A stretch of DNA of 59,192 nt from Methylophilaceae bacterium (GCA_028823485.1 JAPKBG010000013.1:1-59192), one strand, 5' to 3'; shown: positions 17,556-28,228, counted from the first letter of the stretch. Notes: generated by a model from the letters alone, not told the origin. Numbers and translations are program-made.

Positions 17556-18407
17556 ATGAAACAATATTTAGACTTAAGTAAACGTATCGTTAACGAAGGT
17601 GTTTGGGTTGAAAATAGACGTACAGGCAAGAAATGCCTGACTGTCATTAATGCGGATTTAACCTATCATGTGGATGATAACGAATTTCCTTTAGTCACCA
17701 CCCGTAAAAGTTATTTCAAATCAGCTATTGCTGAAATGATTGGTTATTTGCGCGGTTATGATAATGCAGCAGACTTCAGGAAGCTCGGCACCAAAACATG
17801 GGATGCCAATGCTAACCTCAATCAAGCTTGGCTAGATAACAGCTACAGAAAAGGCGAAGATGACTGCGGCTTTATTTACGGTAAAGTTGCTCGTAATTTT
17901 CCTAAGCCAGACGGCGGTAGCATCGACTTGCTTAAGAAAATCGTTGATGACTTAAAAAAGGGTATAGACGATAGGGGGGAAATCCTTACCTTTTATCACC
18001 CAGGCGTCTTTCACATGGGCTGCTTGAGGCCATGTATGTATAGCCATCACTTCTCTTTACTCGGTGATACGCTCTATCTGAACAGCACACAAAGAAGTTG
18101 TGACGTACCGCTAGGCTTGAATTTTAATATGGTACAAGTTTATTTCTTACTGGCGATTATGGCGCAAATTACGGGCAATAAACCGGGCAAAGCCTATCAT
18201 AAACTAGTCAATGCACACATCTACGAAGATCAATTAGACTTGATGCAAAATGTGCAGCTTAAACGTGAGCCATATGAAGCACCACAACTGATCATCAACC
18301 CCGATATTAAAAGCCTAGAAGACCTCGAAACATGGGTCACGATAGATGACTTTGAGGTTCAAGGCTATCAGTGCCATGAACCGATTGCATATCCATTCTC
18401 TGTTTAA
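17556..18407 (+). CDS. thyA: Thymidylate synthase (ThyA), divergent long subfamily
   Basis: This 283-aa folate-dependent thymidylate synthase methylates dUMP to dTMP. The nucleophile is Cys160 in [10 protein letters not shown]. The phosphate and base contacts are [11 protein letters not shown] and [13 protein letters not shown]. It is longer than E. coli ThyA (264 aa), and the region after the cysteine differs from the usual PCH motif, so it belongs to a divergent branch of the family. The partner folA is about 6 kb downstream because a secretion locus lies between. A strong bidirectional terminator follows the stop. Confidence 0.92.
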   Translation: MKQYLDLSKRIVNEGVWVENRRTGKKCLTVINADLTYHVDDNEFPLVTTRKSYFKSAIAEMIGYLRGYDNAADFRKLGTKTWDANANLNQAWLDNSYRKGEDDCGFIYGKVARNFPKPDGGSIDLLKKIVDDLKKGIDDRGEILTFYHPGVFHMGCLRPCMYSHHFSLLGDTLYLNSTQRSCDVPLGLNFNMVQVYFLLAIMAQITGNKPGKAYHKLVNAHIYEDQLDLMQNVQLKREPYEAPQLIINPDIKSLEDLETWVTIDDFEVQGYQCHEPIAYPFSV

Positions 18408-18440
18408 TTTACGCTATACGCTAACAATTAGTGCGCATAA

Positions 18441-18477
18441 AAAAAGCCACACCCCTTAATCGCCGATGTGGCTTTTT
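18441..18477. terminator. Bidirectional terminator between thyA and tpsB
   Basis: AAAAAGCCACA and TGTGGCTTTTT form a perfect 11-bp stem around a 15-base loop. U-tracts are produced on both strands, so it can end thyA on the plus strand and the tpsBA transcript on the minus strand. Confidence 0.9.
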
Positions 18478-18497
18478 AATAGACGAAGATGACAGGC

Positions 18498-20206
18498 TTA
18501 AAACCCTTTACTAATCTCCACCCAAGCAATGGTATTGTCAGCGTCTTTGGTTAAGTCAGCACGGCTACCAGTAGAAGTCGCTGCAGATGCTTTAGCTGCC
18601 CATTGATTATTTCCAAACCAATTAACACCCATACCCATACCACTTAAGCTGGCTCTATTATCACCCGTTGCAGCAGCCCAAGGCTTGTCATTCACGCGCA
18701 CTTGGCCGATATCTGCAAAAGCAATGCCTTGTATTAAGCCATGAAAGTTACCAAGGTTACGACGTAACTCTATCGTACCAAGTACACCGTTATCACCTGA
18801 GATGGCGCCTGTATCATAAGCACGCACACTGAAAGGACCACCAAACACCATCTTTTGGGATGAGTCTAAGTTGTCTTCAGCAATTTGCCCGCTGATACTT
18901 AACCATAAGCTGGTTTTAGCATTAATCACTTGCAAGCGATTGAGATTGATATTCCACTTACTAAAGCTGCCATCGGTATTCGCGGCCACGCTATCCGCAA
19001 TTTCAGCAATCGGATCATCAAACTTCACTTGCCCATTGGTGAACTGAATGCTCATACTATTGATGCCGCCACCAAATACACCATCACGGAAGTCACCATT
19101 CAGTATTCCGCTCCATGTTTTAACATGACGGTCATTTTTAATAAAAGCCGCATCAACATGATCTTCTAAATCAGCATAGTTATATTTCACTGTACCGTAT
19201 AGATTATACTTAGCCGCTCTGATAAATGGATGCCTTACCCACAGGTCACCTGTTTGTGCCTGACCATTTGCTTTTAATGCAGCAATCTCATCACCCAATG
19301 CATAATGCAATGCACCATAAGAAGCACCTAAGCGTGTGCCATAACCATTCAGTGCTAAGTTGTAATCAATCAGACCATATTGCATGCGCTTGCCCGTGGT
19401 AATCACACTCAGGGAAAGTACATCACCTAACCCTAAAGGGTTGAACACACTCACACTGGCACCAACACGCTCACGGTTAATAAAACGATTGCCGTAGCCG
19501 TCTAAAGTCACACGACCAGCGATCATGGGTGCTGGCATGGCAGATACATTTAAATCCGTGCTACCTGCTTCTTTACCAGCATTTAAGTTGGCTCTGATGT
19601 TAGTGCCTGGTAAATCATTCAATAGTAATAATGTACGCTCTAATGATTCCTGTAGAATCGCTTCACCAGCCTTTAGTTGCTTTACTGTTGATTCGATTAA
19701 AGCATCACTTACACGGCTTGTATTCTCGATAGACACTTCACCAAGACGCGCCTCGATAACTTGTATTTGTACCGCGCCATTTTCAATCGATTGTTGCGGA
19801 ATACGGCACGGCTTAATGGGTAACCTTCATTACGATAATAATCAGTAATACGATTAGCCAATGCTTTAACTTGTAGCAGTGTCTGGCTAGTGCCTTCTGC
19901 ATCTTTAACTAAATCATACAAGACCGCAGACTCAAACAAAGTGTTACCTGAGATACTAATGCTAGAAACACTAAACGGCTTACTATCCACTGCATCCGCT
20001 GGAATTTCTCTTTTCAACCCTGTTTCATTACTCGCTGGTTCGGCAGGTAACACAGGTTCCGTTTGTTGCAAGATAATACCCGCATCAGGGGTTGGCCCGG
20101 CACCAGCTAAAGTTAGTTGGCTATACCCGATACTGGCATAAGCAAACAATAGGGCTGATAGGATAGGTTTTAGCTTGGTGTTATTTTGCATGGTTCTACT
20201 TTGCAT
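18498..20206 (-). pseudogene. TpsB (FhaC/ShlB-type) outer-membrane transporter, one frameshift
   Basis: The 5' part (20206 to about 19800) encodes a signal sequence, a proline-rich linker and a POTRA_2 domain (SISISGNTLFESAVLYDLV). After RAVF the sequence changes frame. Inserting one C at about 19800 (TTCCG to TTCCCG) restores PQQSIENGAVQIQVIEARLGE and joins it to the 412-aa ShlB-type beta-barrel part, which ends ...EISKGF at 18498 with a terminal aromatic residue as in outer-membrane barrels. The reconstructed length of about 569 aa is normal. TpsB would export the TpsA adhesin encoded just upstream. Everything except one base looks intact, so this is either a very recent mutation or a sequence error. 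Confidence 0.85.
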
Positions 20207-20341
20207 GGGTTTTTTTTCATGGTTGGCTTCTCAGTTAACGTTCAATTATTATCTCATAGCGTATAAGCATCTGGACTTACAATACCTAAAAATGCCCACC
20301 ACATCAAATGTGGCGGGCATTTGTTTCATTAATACAACAGC

Positions 20342-23300
20342 TTATGGTGTGGCGTCTTCATCGCAATCAGAGTCACAGCTGCTAAAAACAACCTCAATCC
20401 CGTTTGTTTTGCTTTGTGGGTCATTAATAAAGCCGCCGCCTTCACCTTCTTCGCCATCAGATGCTGTTAACGGATTGTTAACATCAATCATCGTGACTTG
20501 TGTTTGTGCTGGCGCCGCTGTACCTAACGGTAATAAGCTAATCGCTGTTGTTCTAAGTGCACTTGAAGGAGAACCCGCTTGTACCGTTAATGCAGTTGCA
20601 TTAATTGGTGCCTGAACAAAGCCATAGTTAAGCGCAGCTAAACCACTACCCGTAATGTCATAAGTACCAGGTTGCGTCGTCACGCCAGCGGTATTCCATA
20701 ACAAGCCACCTGTTGTTGCCGATGCCAATCCATCGCCACCGACAAAGCCTGTGACATCACCTGTTAAGTTAGGTGTTGTACCCGCTATCATGGTGTTTGG
20801 TGTCGCAACATAGGTGAGGGTGGCTTTATCAATCCGTAATGCACCTTTAACAAAACCTAGCTCATAGTTGTTATCGTGGCCATATGCGACATGAACATAC
20901 TTACCTGCATCGGTTCTTGTGACGCCTGAACGGCTTTGATGCTCTCCTTTTGGTCCGAATCTCGCAACAAACTTCTGCTCTTTTTCACCAGATGTGGTGA
21001 CAAAGTCTAATACTTCTTTTGATTCGCCGTTAACTAAGCCGCTAACAGTAAAGCCATCCACAGATTGCCTACGACCATTGTAAGTGGTTATTTTACTATT
21101 AGCGGTAACCGTTGCTTCGGCTTTATCAATCCGTAATGCACCTTTAACAAAACCTAGCTCATAGTTGTTATCGTGGCCATATGCGACATGAACATACTTA
21201 CCTGCATCGGTTCTTGTGACGCCTGAACGGCTTTGATGCTCTCCTTTTGGTCCGAATCTCGCAACAAACTTCTGCTCTTTTTCACCAGATGTGGTGACAA
21301 AGTCTAATACTTCTTTTGATTCGCCGTTAACTAAGCCGCTAACAGTAAAGCCATCCACAGATTGCTCAAGACCCTTGTAAGTAGTTATTTTACTATTAGC
21401 GGTAACCGTTGCTTTGGCTTTATTAATAGTGCCTACATTGCTTTCAACAGTCACTTTATAGTTCATACCGCCATTACCATCATCGATGACAAAGTCTTCA
21501 TTCACATTTAGCGTACTTTTGTTTCCACCTAAAACATTTTTACTTTCAAACGATTGGGTCAAGTTTTTGATGCTATCTTCCTTAGCTTCAGGTTGATGCC
21601 TTTCATCAAAAGTTGCTAGTTTCAATTTGTCGGTGTTTTCATTCTGGGTTTGCAAGCCCTCAACCTCCACTTTTCGATCAGTACTGGTCGTTCCGTCGTA
21701 AGTTTTAGTATCGGTTGTTGCAATCAAATGCAGAGTGGCTGGATTAATAATTAAATTACCGCCATCAATAATGTCATAACCTTGCTGGCCTGAGTAAGCA
21801 TCGTTTTTATAAGTGTCCGCATTCCTGCCTGAGGCAATACCCAATACCATACGGTCAGCACTTTTGGGCAAAGCGAAGCGTTGAGTACCACCGTTATAAG
21901 TCAACGTTTGGTCTTTAGACAAGTCTAGAAGACTCATAAAGTTACGTAATAATGGTGCCGTTTGGCCTTCGTAGATGCGCCAGGTTTTATCTGTACCACC
22001 TTTATCATCAATATCCCAACCTGCATCTGTAAACGTACTCAACGTTTGCATCTCAGTTGTCGTTTTACCTGTGATGCCAGCGCTACTACCTGAACCGACA
22101 CCAGAGGTGGCTGTGTTCCAGAAGCTATTGCTTACATCACCAGTACGATTGCCGATTAAACCACCAGTTTTGGTATTTCCTGTTACTTTTCCAGCAGCAT
22201 AGCTATTGCTTAATCTACCTAAATATTTATAGCCTATTAAACCGCCAACACTATCTTTGCCAGTTACTGACCCAGCCGCGTAACTATTACTAATCTGACT
22301 TTTCTGTGCTTTTCCTACTAGTCCGCCGACATTATTATTGGCGCCAAACACATCAACTGTCGCATAGCTATTTTTGATACTACTGACATCTGCGCGGCCA
22401 ACTAATCCACCGACAGCATAATTGCCAGACACAACACCTGTCGCATAGCTATTACTGATGTTGCCTTGATTGCGGCCAGCTAGTCCACCGGTGTAGTTTT
22501 TACCAGTGATCGAAACGTTGGTGATGCCCACATTTTTGATGGTGCCGCCGTTATTGTATCCAAATAAACCAATGAAATCAGAGCTTGGGCGGTTAACAAC
22601 GAGACTGTCTACGGTATGGCCCAGGCCATCAAAGGTGCCTGTGAATTTGCTGTTTCTATTACCAAGTGGTTTAAAGCCTGCACCCGTGTTCCATTTAGCT
22701 GTGCCTTTGGCATCAATGTTATTTACCAGTGTGTAACTTTTACCCAACATACCAGCACTGCCAACACCTTGTAAGCCGTACACATCGGTGAGTTGGTAAG
22801 GGGTTGTAACTTTACCATCACCACCTAAAGCGCGAATAAAAGTACCGCCGCTAATACGGAAGTCGGCGACATTAAAAGCAGCTAAAGTAAGGCCAACTTG
22901 ATTCCAAGTGCCGCTTTGCAAATTAAAGGCTTTACCATTAATCGCACCAGTAGCTGTAATTGTGCCTGTTGCGTTTAAATTCAGACCGCCGTTGGTAAAA
23001 GTAATATCTTGATTGATATTAATGCCACCAACACCACGTCTTGATTTTAAGGTTAATGCATTAGCTGAGCCCCATGAAACAGCGGCATCAACGTTGATAT
23101 TACCCTTACCCTTACCCTTACCCCTAGAGGTTTGAATCGTAATATCACTTGTGCCTAAGCTGTCTACTAAGGTATCGGCACCAATACTGCTCCTTTTAGG
23201 ATTATCCGCACCCGCATTAACCGTAAAGTCAGTCGGGTCAATTAACCATGTCCCTGTTTCACCATTCTCAGCTTGTGTAGTGACTTTAGTGCCTTCTGCA

Positions 23301-24307
23301 ATGCGCACATTTGCCGCACTGGTTTCAATAAAACCACCATTGCCCTGTGCTGCACTGGCATCTAAGGTACCAGCAACATTGGTCGTACCAGCGGCCATGC
23401 CGCCCATCAGGATAATCTTACCGTCTTGGTTCTGTACTGTTTGCGCTTCAATTACACCCGTATTATTCACTGTGCTGGCTAAGATGCTGTCTTTGGCACC
23501 TGCGCTCATGAACACTAAGCCACCATCAGCTTTTACCAGTTGATTGTTTGCTGCTAAGTTATTCAGTGTGCTTTCATTAACGGTTAACCCTAATAGCTTA
23601 TTACCGTTAAATTGCAAGCTGACTTCACTACCAGCACCCAGTGCAACAGTCCCCATTTGTGCCGTAATCACACCTTCGTTAATCACTTTATTACCCAGCA
23701 TGGCCACATAACCACTATTGGCTGCAGTAATGTTACCTTGGTTAATCACACTACCAGTACCGCCATTACCAAATACTTGGTCAATATCACCGGTATTACT
23801 AAGCGGATTTAAGGTAGAAGCTAAAATAGAGCCGACATTGACCTGAGAGCCAGCCCCAAAGAACACACCGTTAGGGTTAATCAACCACACCTGACCATTG
23901 GCATTTAAATTACCCATGATGCGAGAACCATTAGTATCAAAGATACGGTTCACCGCTAAAGCTGCCGCATTGGGCTGTATAAAGTTAACGGTTTGACCTA
24001 CATTAATATTAAACGTATCCCACGTTAAGCCTAATGTTTGGCTGGCTTGGTTAATGGTTGTAAGATTGGTTGTTTGCGTAATAGAACCCGCACCAGAAAC
24101 CACAGCGCCGCCCGTTTGGTCGGCAAAGGTGAGGGTGGGGGAGAGCAGCAGCGCAGAAGCCACTAAAGCAGCACCACTTCTTTTAAGTAATCGGTTGCCA
24201 GAACGGCTTTTACCATGGCCTTTTGTTGCTTCTGAAACAGCGACCCAAGCATTTGATACTTGACTCCAAATGAGTCGATAAGCGTGGTTTAGTGATGGTT
24301 TTTTCAT
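20342..24307 (-). CDS. TpsA: filamentous-haemagglutinin-type exoprotein with GLUG, YDG and MBG repeats
   Basis: This 1321-aa secreted adhesin-like protein starts with an extended signal peptide (ESPR, HAYRLIWSQVSNAWVAVSE), a hydrophobic core and FADQ cleavage region. A TPS secretion domain follows (residues about 62-300) with the hallmark LINPNGVFFG. The middle (about 560-770) has GLUG motifs (repeats of GGLVG...SYA). The last third holds YDG/MBG-type beta-sandwich repeats, including two near-identical 99-residue units. The C-terminus is acidic with two Cys (CDSDCDED). Its transporter gene lies downstream on the same strand and is frameshifted, so export may be lost. Function is probably surface adhesion or biofilm; the ligand is unknown. 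Confidence 0.88.
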   Translation of the reverse strand: MKKPSLNHAYRLIWSQVSNAWVAVSEATKGHGKSRSGNRLLKRSGAALVASALLLSPTLTFADQTGGAVVSGAGSITQTTNLTTINQASQTLGLTWDTFNINVGQTVNFIQPNAAALAVNRIFDTNGSRIMGNLNANGQVWLINPNGVFFGAGSQVNVGSILASTLNPLSNTGDIDQVFGNGGTGSVINQGNITAANSGYVAMLGNKVINEGVITAQMGTVALGAGSEVSLQFNGNKLLGLTVNESTLNNLAANNQLVKADGGLVFMSAGAKDSILASTVNNTGVIEAQTVQNQDGKIILMGGMAAGTTNVAGTLDASAAQGNGGFIETSAANVRIAEGTKVTTQAENGETGTWLIDPTDFTVNAGADNPKRSSIGADTLVDSLGTSDITIQTSRGKGKGKGNINVDAAVSWGSANALTLKSRRGVGGININQDITFTNGGLNLNATGTITATGAINGKAFNLQSGTWNQVGLTLAAFNVADFRISGGTFIRALGGDGKVTTPYQLTDVYGLQGVGSAGMLGKSYTLVNNIDAKGTAKWNTGAGFKPLGNRNSKFTGTFDGLGHTVDSLVVNRPSSDFIGLFGYNNGGTIKNVGITNVSITGKNYTGGLAGRNQGNISNSYATGVVSGNYAVGGLVGRADVSSIKNSYATVDVFGANNNVGGLVGKAQKSQISNSYAAGSVTGKDSVGGLIGYKYLGRLSNSYAAGKVTGNTKTGGLIGNRTGDVSNSFWNTATSGVGSGSSAGITGKTTTEMQTLSTFTDAGWDIDDKGGTDKTWRIYEGQTAPLLRNFMSLLDLSKDQTLTYNGGTQRFALPKSADRMVLGIASGRNADTYKNDAYSGQQGYDIIDGGNLIINPATLHLIATTDTKTYDGTTSTDRKVEVEGLQTQNENTDKLKLATFDERHQPEAKEDSIKNLTQSFESKNVLGGNKSTLNVNEDFVIDDGNGGMNYKVTVESNVGTINKAKATVTANSKITTYKGLEQSVDGFTVSGLVNGESKEVLDFVTTSGEKEQKFVARFGPKGEHQSRSGVTRTDAGKYVHVAYGHDNNYELGFVKGALRIDKAEATVTANSKITTYNGRRQSVDGFTVSGLVNGESKEVLDFVTTSGEKEQKFVARFGPKGEHQSRSGVTRTDAGKYVHVAYGHDNNYELGFVKGALRIDKATLTYVATPNTMIAGTTPNLTGDVTGFVGGDGLASATTGGLLWNTAGVTTQPGTYDITGSGLAALNYGFVQAPINATALTVQAGSPSSALRTTAISLLPLGTAAPAQTQVTMIDVNNPLTASDGEEGEGGGFINDPQSKTNGIEVVFSSCDSDCDEDATP
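20822..21415 (-). repeat. Two 297-bp tandem units inside tpsA
   Basis: The DNA at 20822-21118 and 21119-21415 is nearly identical. Differences cluster near the junction encoding ...TTYNGRRQ versus TTYKGLEQ. Each unit encodes one 99-residue YDG-type repeat (starting KAEATVTANSK or similar). The period is a multiple of three, so copy number can change without breaking the frame. Confidence 0.92.
23100..23123. repeat. (TTACCC)4 microsatellite in tpsA
   Basis: Four hexamer units TTACCC lie in the coding sequence and give the peptide GKGKGKGN on the minus strand. Because the unit is six bases, expansion or contraction would add or remove Gly-Lys pairs without a frameshift. Confidence 0.85.
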
Positions 24308-24607
24308 GGCACAATCCCTTATTTAGCTAATGAGCTACAAACAGGGATCTAGCCAATACGCTAGAAACGGGAGTGTAACGAAATTTAAAACAGTTTATTT
24401 TTTTAAATGTGAAGCAATGGAGCGTGAAGCAGTAATAATGAAAATTATTGTTAATTGATTTGACTGAAGTATAACACCAACTTTGGATATGGATATTGTA
24501 CCAAAGTACAATACCCGGCATGAGATAAATATGTTTAACAAGCGTTTTATGCTTTCTAGCGCTAGTATCTTATCTGCTAACTTCAAGGCTTACGGTATAA
24601 TCTTCAT
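24308..24607. other. Divergent promoter region of tpsA and folA
   Basis: No gene is seen in this 300-base AT-rich gap. It must contain the promoters for tpsA (minus) and folA (plus). I did not find a convincing operator or hairpin. The sequence around 24480-24510 (TGGATATGGATATTGTACCAAAGTAC) contains short repeats only. Confidence 0.4.
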
Positions 24608-25120
24608 ATGACGAAATTATCAATCATTGTAGCGGTGGCGAATGACAATGTCATCGGCATTAATAACGCCATGCCTTGGCATTTACCTGAAGATTTGAAG
24701 CGCTTTAAAGCGTTGACTATGGGGCATCATATTGTGATGGGGCGCAAGACTTATGAGTCGCTTGGACGTTTATTACCGGGTAGGACGACGGTGATTGTGA
24801 CGCGTAATATGGATTACGCGGTGGAAGGTGCCATTGTTGCACATCGTGTAGAAGACGCACTAGCCGCTTGTATTGACGATGAAGAGGTATTTTTGATTGG
24901 TGGGGCGGAGCTGTACCAACAAGGTATTACCCATGCGGATAAAATTTATATGACTGAGGTGCATGCGGACTTTGAAGGGGATGCTTTTTTGCCTAACTTT
25001 GATTTGTCGCAATGGAATGAAGAGGCGCGCGAGGCGCATATGGCTGAGAATGGGTTGCGCTTTAGTTATGTGACTTATGTTCGGCAGTCAGGATATACGA
25101 AAGCACAAGCGCATTATTAA
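24608..25120 (+). CDS. folA: Dihydrofolate reductase
   Basis: This 170-aa DHFR reduces dihydrofolate to tetrahydrofolate with NADPH and regenerates the cofactor consumed by ThyA. Conserved elements are VIGINNAMPWHLPEDLKRFK (substrate site, acidic residue after LP), GRKTYESLGRLLPGR (NADPH site) and FLIGGAELY. The length is normal. It is normally next to thyA in related genomes, but here the TPS locus separates the two. Confidence 0.96.
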   Translation: MTKLSIIVAVANDNVIGINNAMPWHLPEDLKRFKALTMGHHIVMGRKTYESLGRLLPGRTTVIVTRNMDYAVEGAIVAHRVEDALAACIDDEEVFLIGGAELYQQGITHADKIYMTEVHADFEGDAFLPNFDLSQWNEEAREAHMAENGLRFSYVTYVRQSGYTKAQAHY

Positions 25121-25219
25121 GGTTTATATTTTAGAGTTGATGTACTTATAACACTTACACCCCCATCCTAGCCTCCCCCTTTTTTATGGGGAGGGGAAAG
25201 CCTTTATGTAACGCTGGGT

Positions 25220-27460
25220 TTAATCTCTTACGCAATCCACATAGTAGATAGACTTGCCATCGACGACTTTTTTCACCAAGCCATGTACATCAGTCTCAAA
25301 GCCCGGGAAGCATTCGTTAAAGTTACGTGCGAATTTTAGATAATCAATAATGATAGTATTGAATTGCTCACCTGGAATCAATAATGGAATGCCTGGCGGG
25401 TAAGGGGTGAGTAAGACGGCAGTGGTTCTGCCTTCTAGATCATCAATCGAAACGCGGTCAATGGCACGGTGTGCCATTTTGGCGAAAGCATCAGTTGGAC
25501 GCATCGCTGGCACCATATTCGATAAATACATATCGGTCGTTAAACGCGCGACATCACCTGCTTTATACACCTCGTGGATTTGCGTACATAAATCACGTAG
25601 GCCTAGCATCTCATAACGTGGATTCTTCTTGATGAACTCTGGTAATACTTTCCACAGTGGCTGGTTCTTGTCATATTCGTCTTTAAATTGCTGTAGTGCC
25701 GCTACCATAGTATTCCAACGGCCTTTGGTAATGCCGATGGTGAACATGATGAAGAACGAATATAGCCCTGTTTTCTCTACTACGACGCCATGTTCCGCTA
25801 GGTATTTGGTGACGATAGCAGCAGGGATGCCATTCTCTTTGGTAAAGTTACCTTTGATATTCAAGCCTGGTGTAATGATGGTGGCTTTAATTGGGTCTAG
25901 CATGTTGAAGTTTTCTGCTAGGTCGCCAAAGTCATGCCAATCTTCATTGGCTTTGAGCATCCAAGCATCACGTTCTTCTATACCTTCTTCGCTGAGGTCA
26001 TCTGGCCCCCAGACTTTAAACCACCAGTCATCGCCCCATTCTTTTTCGACCTTACGCATGGCGCGGCGAAAATCGAGGGCTTCCATAATGGATTCTTCGA
26101 CCAATACTTGGCCTTCTGGCGCTTCCATCATGGCGGCTGCTACATCAATACTGGCGACAATTGCATATTGCGGGCTCGTTGAGGTGTGCATTAAGTAGGC
26201 TTCATTAAAGACATCACGATCTAACTGAATATTTTCTGCATTCTCAACTAAAATTTGTGAGGCTTGGCTGAGCCCAGCCAATAATTTATGCGTTGACTGG
26301 GTAGAGAACACCATAGACTCTTTACAACGCGTTCTATCTGCGCCAATCGCATGGTAATCACCATAGAAATCATGGAAGGTGGCATGTGGTAGCCATGCTT
26401 CATCAAAGTGTAGTGTGTCGATTTTGCCATCGAGCATTTCTTTAATATCTTCAACGTTGTAGAGCACGCCATCATAGGTCGATTGAGTAATCGTTAACAC
26501 GCGTGGCTTAATGTTCTTGTCTTCAATAAACGGATTGTCTTGTATTTTCTGTTGGATGCTTTCCCAAGAAAATTCGCTTTTTGGAATAGGACCAATAATG
26601 CCAAAGTGATTACGGGTTGGCATGAGGAAAACAGGAATCGCACCAGTCATGATAATCGCGTGTAACACGGATTTATGACAATTACGATCGACGACGACGA
26701 CATCACCTGGCGCAACGGTCGAGTTCCATACGATTTTGTTAGAGGTGGAGGTGCCATTGGTTACAAAATACAAGTGGTCGCAGTTGTAAATGCGGGCTGC
26801 ATTACGTTCTGAAGCGGCGATAGGGCCGGTATGGTCGAGCAGTTGACCTAGTTCGTCGACAGCATTACACACGTCTGCGCGCAGCATGTTTTCACCAAAA
26901 AATTGGTGAAACATTTGGCCAACAGGCGATTTCAAAAAGGCAACGCCACCAGAGTGACCAGGGCAATGCCACGAGTATGAACCGTCGGCAGCATATTGCG
27001 TTAGCGCTTTAAAAAATGGTGGGGTACGGCTTTCTAAATAGGATTTCGCTTCGCGTAAAATCATGCGTGCGATAAATTCTGGCGTATCTTCATACATGTG
27101 AATAAAACCATGTAGCTCGCGTAATACATCATTTGGGATGTGGCGGCTAGTACGGGTTTCACCATGTAAAAACAACGGAATATCATCGTTGCGATAGCGA
27201 ATCGCTTTTACAAAATCACGAAGGGCATTAATGGCTTCTGGTTTTTCTTCTACGATTTCTTCATCATCAATCGATAAAATGAAGGCAGAGGCGCGGCTCT
27301 GCTGTTGTGAGAATGAAGCGACATCGCCATAGCTGGTGACGCCGATGACTTCACAGCCTTCATCTTCGATGGCTTTTGCTAGTACGCGTATGCCTAAACC
27401 TGAAGAGTTATCAGTGCGAAAATCTTCATCAATAATCACAACAGGAAAGTTAAATTTCAT
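25220..27460 (-). CDS. Inducible-type Orn/Lys/Arg decarboxylase
   Basis: This 746-aa fold-type I PLP decarboxylase has an N-terminal wing domain resembling a response-regulator fold (VVIIDEDFRTDNSSGLGI), the core with SWHCPGHSGG, FVTNGTSTSNKIV, the aspartate in LHFDEAWLPHA and the Schiff-base Lys in STQSTHKLLAG, then a C-terminal Orn/Lys/Arg domain. The family makes cadaverine, putrescine or agmatine and takes part in acid resistance or polyamine synthesis. The exact substrate cannot be read with confidence. It sits 33 bases downstream of dcd, an arrangement common in betaproteobacteria. Confidence 0.88.
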   Translation of the reverse strand: MKFNFPVVIIDEDFRTDNSSGLGIRVLAKAIEDEGCEVIGVTSYGDVASFSQQQSRASAFILSIDDEEIVEEKPEAINALRDFVKAIRYRNDDIPLFLHGETRTSRHIPNDVLRELHGFIHMYEDTPEFIARMILREAKSYLESRTPPFFKALTQYAADGSYSWHCPGHSGGVAFLKSPVGQMFHQFFGENMLRADVCNAVDELGQLLDHTGPIAASERNAARIYNCDHLYFVTNGTSTSNKIVWNSTVAPGDVVVVDRNCHKSVLHAIIMTGAIPVFLMPTRNHFGIIGPIPKSEFSWESIQQKIQDNPFIEDKNIKPRVLTITQSTYDGVLYNVEDIKEMLDGKIDTLHFDEAWLPHATFHDFYGDYHAIGADRTRCKESMVFSTQSTHKLLAGLSQASQILVENAENIQLDRDVFNEAYLMHTSTSPQYAIVASIDVAAAMMEAPEGQVLVEESIMEALDFRRAMRKVEKEWGDDWWFKVWGPDDLSEEGIEERDAWMLKANEDWHDFGDLAENFNMLDPIKATIITPGLNIKGNFTKENGIPAAIVTKYLAEHGVVVEKTGLYSFFIMFTIGITKGRWNTMVAALQQFKDEYDKNQPLWKVLPEFIKKNPRYEMLGLRDLCTQIHEVYKAGDVARLTTDMYLSNMVPAMRPTDAFAKMAHRAIDRVSIDDLEGRTTAVLLTPYPPGIPLLIPGEQFNTIIIDYLKFARNFNECFPGFETDVHGLVKKVVDGKSIYYVDCVRD

Positions 27461-27493
27461 TTTTTTGGCCTAGGTTTTTTACTATAGCTTTTG

Positions 27494-28069
27494 CTATGTC
27501 TTGGGTAAGGTAACGCCGACTTGACCTTGGTATTTACCACCACGGTCTTTATAGCTAGTTTCGCAGACATCATTGTCATCAGCTTCGAAGAATAGCACTT
27601 GCGCGCAACCTTCGTTGGCATAAATCTTAGCAGGAAGCGGTGTGGTGTTACTAAACTCTAACGTCACATAACCTTCCCACTCTGGTTCAAACGGCGTGAC
27701 ATTCACAATAATGCCGCAGCGTGCGTAAGTGGATTTGCCTAAACAAATCGTTAATACATTACGTGGAATGCGGAAATATTCGACCGTACGCGCTAATGCA
27801 AATGAGTTTGGAGGAATGATGCAGTAGTCTTCTTCCACTTCAACAAATGAATTTGGGTCAAAGTTTTTAGGGTCAACAATGGTGCTATTGAGGTTGGTAA
27901 ACAACTTAAATTCTCTTGAGCAACGAATATCGTAGCCGTAGCTAGATGTGCCGTATGACACCATGCGCTCACCAGCTGGATTCACTTTGACTTGATTTGG
28001 CTCAAACGGAGAAATCATGTCGTGTTCTTTCGCCATTTTACGGATCCACTTGTCTGACTTTATACTCAT
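27494..28069 (-). CDS. dcd: dCTP deaminase
   Basis: This 191-aa enzyme deaminates dCTP to dUTP, feeding dUMP to ThyA. Recognisable are [11 protein letters not shown] at the start, the substrate loop [14 protein letters not shown], the catalytic segment [31 protein letters not shown] and the C-terminal lid [18 protein letters not shown]. The length is standard for trimeric Dcd. It is transcribed with the decarboxylase downstream. Confidence 0.96.
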   Translation of the reverse strand: MSIKSDKWIRKMAKEHDMISPFEPNQVKVNPAGERMVSYGTSSYGYDIRCSREFKLFTNLNSTIVDPKNFDPNSFVEVEEDYCIIPPNSFALARTVEYFRIPRNVLTICLGKSTYARCGIIVNVTPFEPEWEGYVTLEFSNTTPLPAKIYANEGCAQVLFFEADDNDVCETSYKDRGGKYQGQVGVTLPKT

Positions 28070-28228
28070 TATTGCGTAACCTAAAATTTGTTTAAATAGT
28101 GTTGTTTAATCGTCATGCTTAAATCGTGTTGTTAAAGCTTAAAAAGCGGGGAACTTACCCAGCTCTAATGTTTTGCAAATAATAGCAACAAATGATAAGG
28201 CAGTTGCAATTATTTTACTGGTATTACT

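Noticed and set aside
20822-21415. Possible CRISPR-like repetition
   Set aside because: The units are 297 bp, coding and adjacent without spacers, so they are protein repeats rather than a CRISPR array. No array was seen anywhere in the window.
25629-26198. 189-codon plus-strand frame opposite the PLP decarboxylase
   Set aside because: It overlaps the conserved enzyme core on the other strand and shows no recognisable domain.
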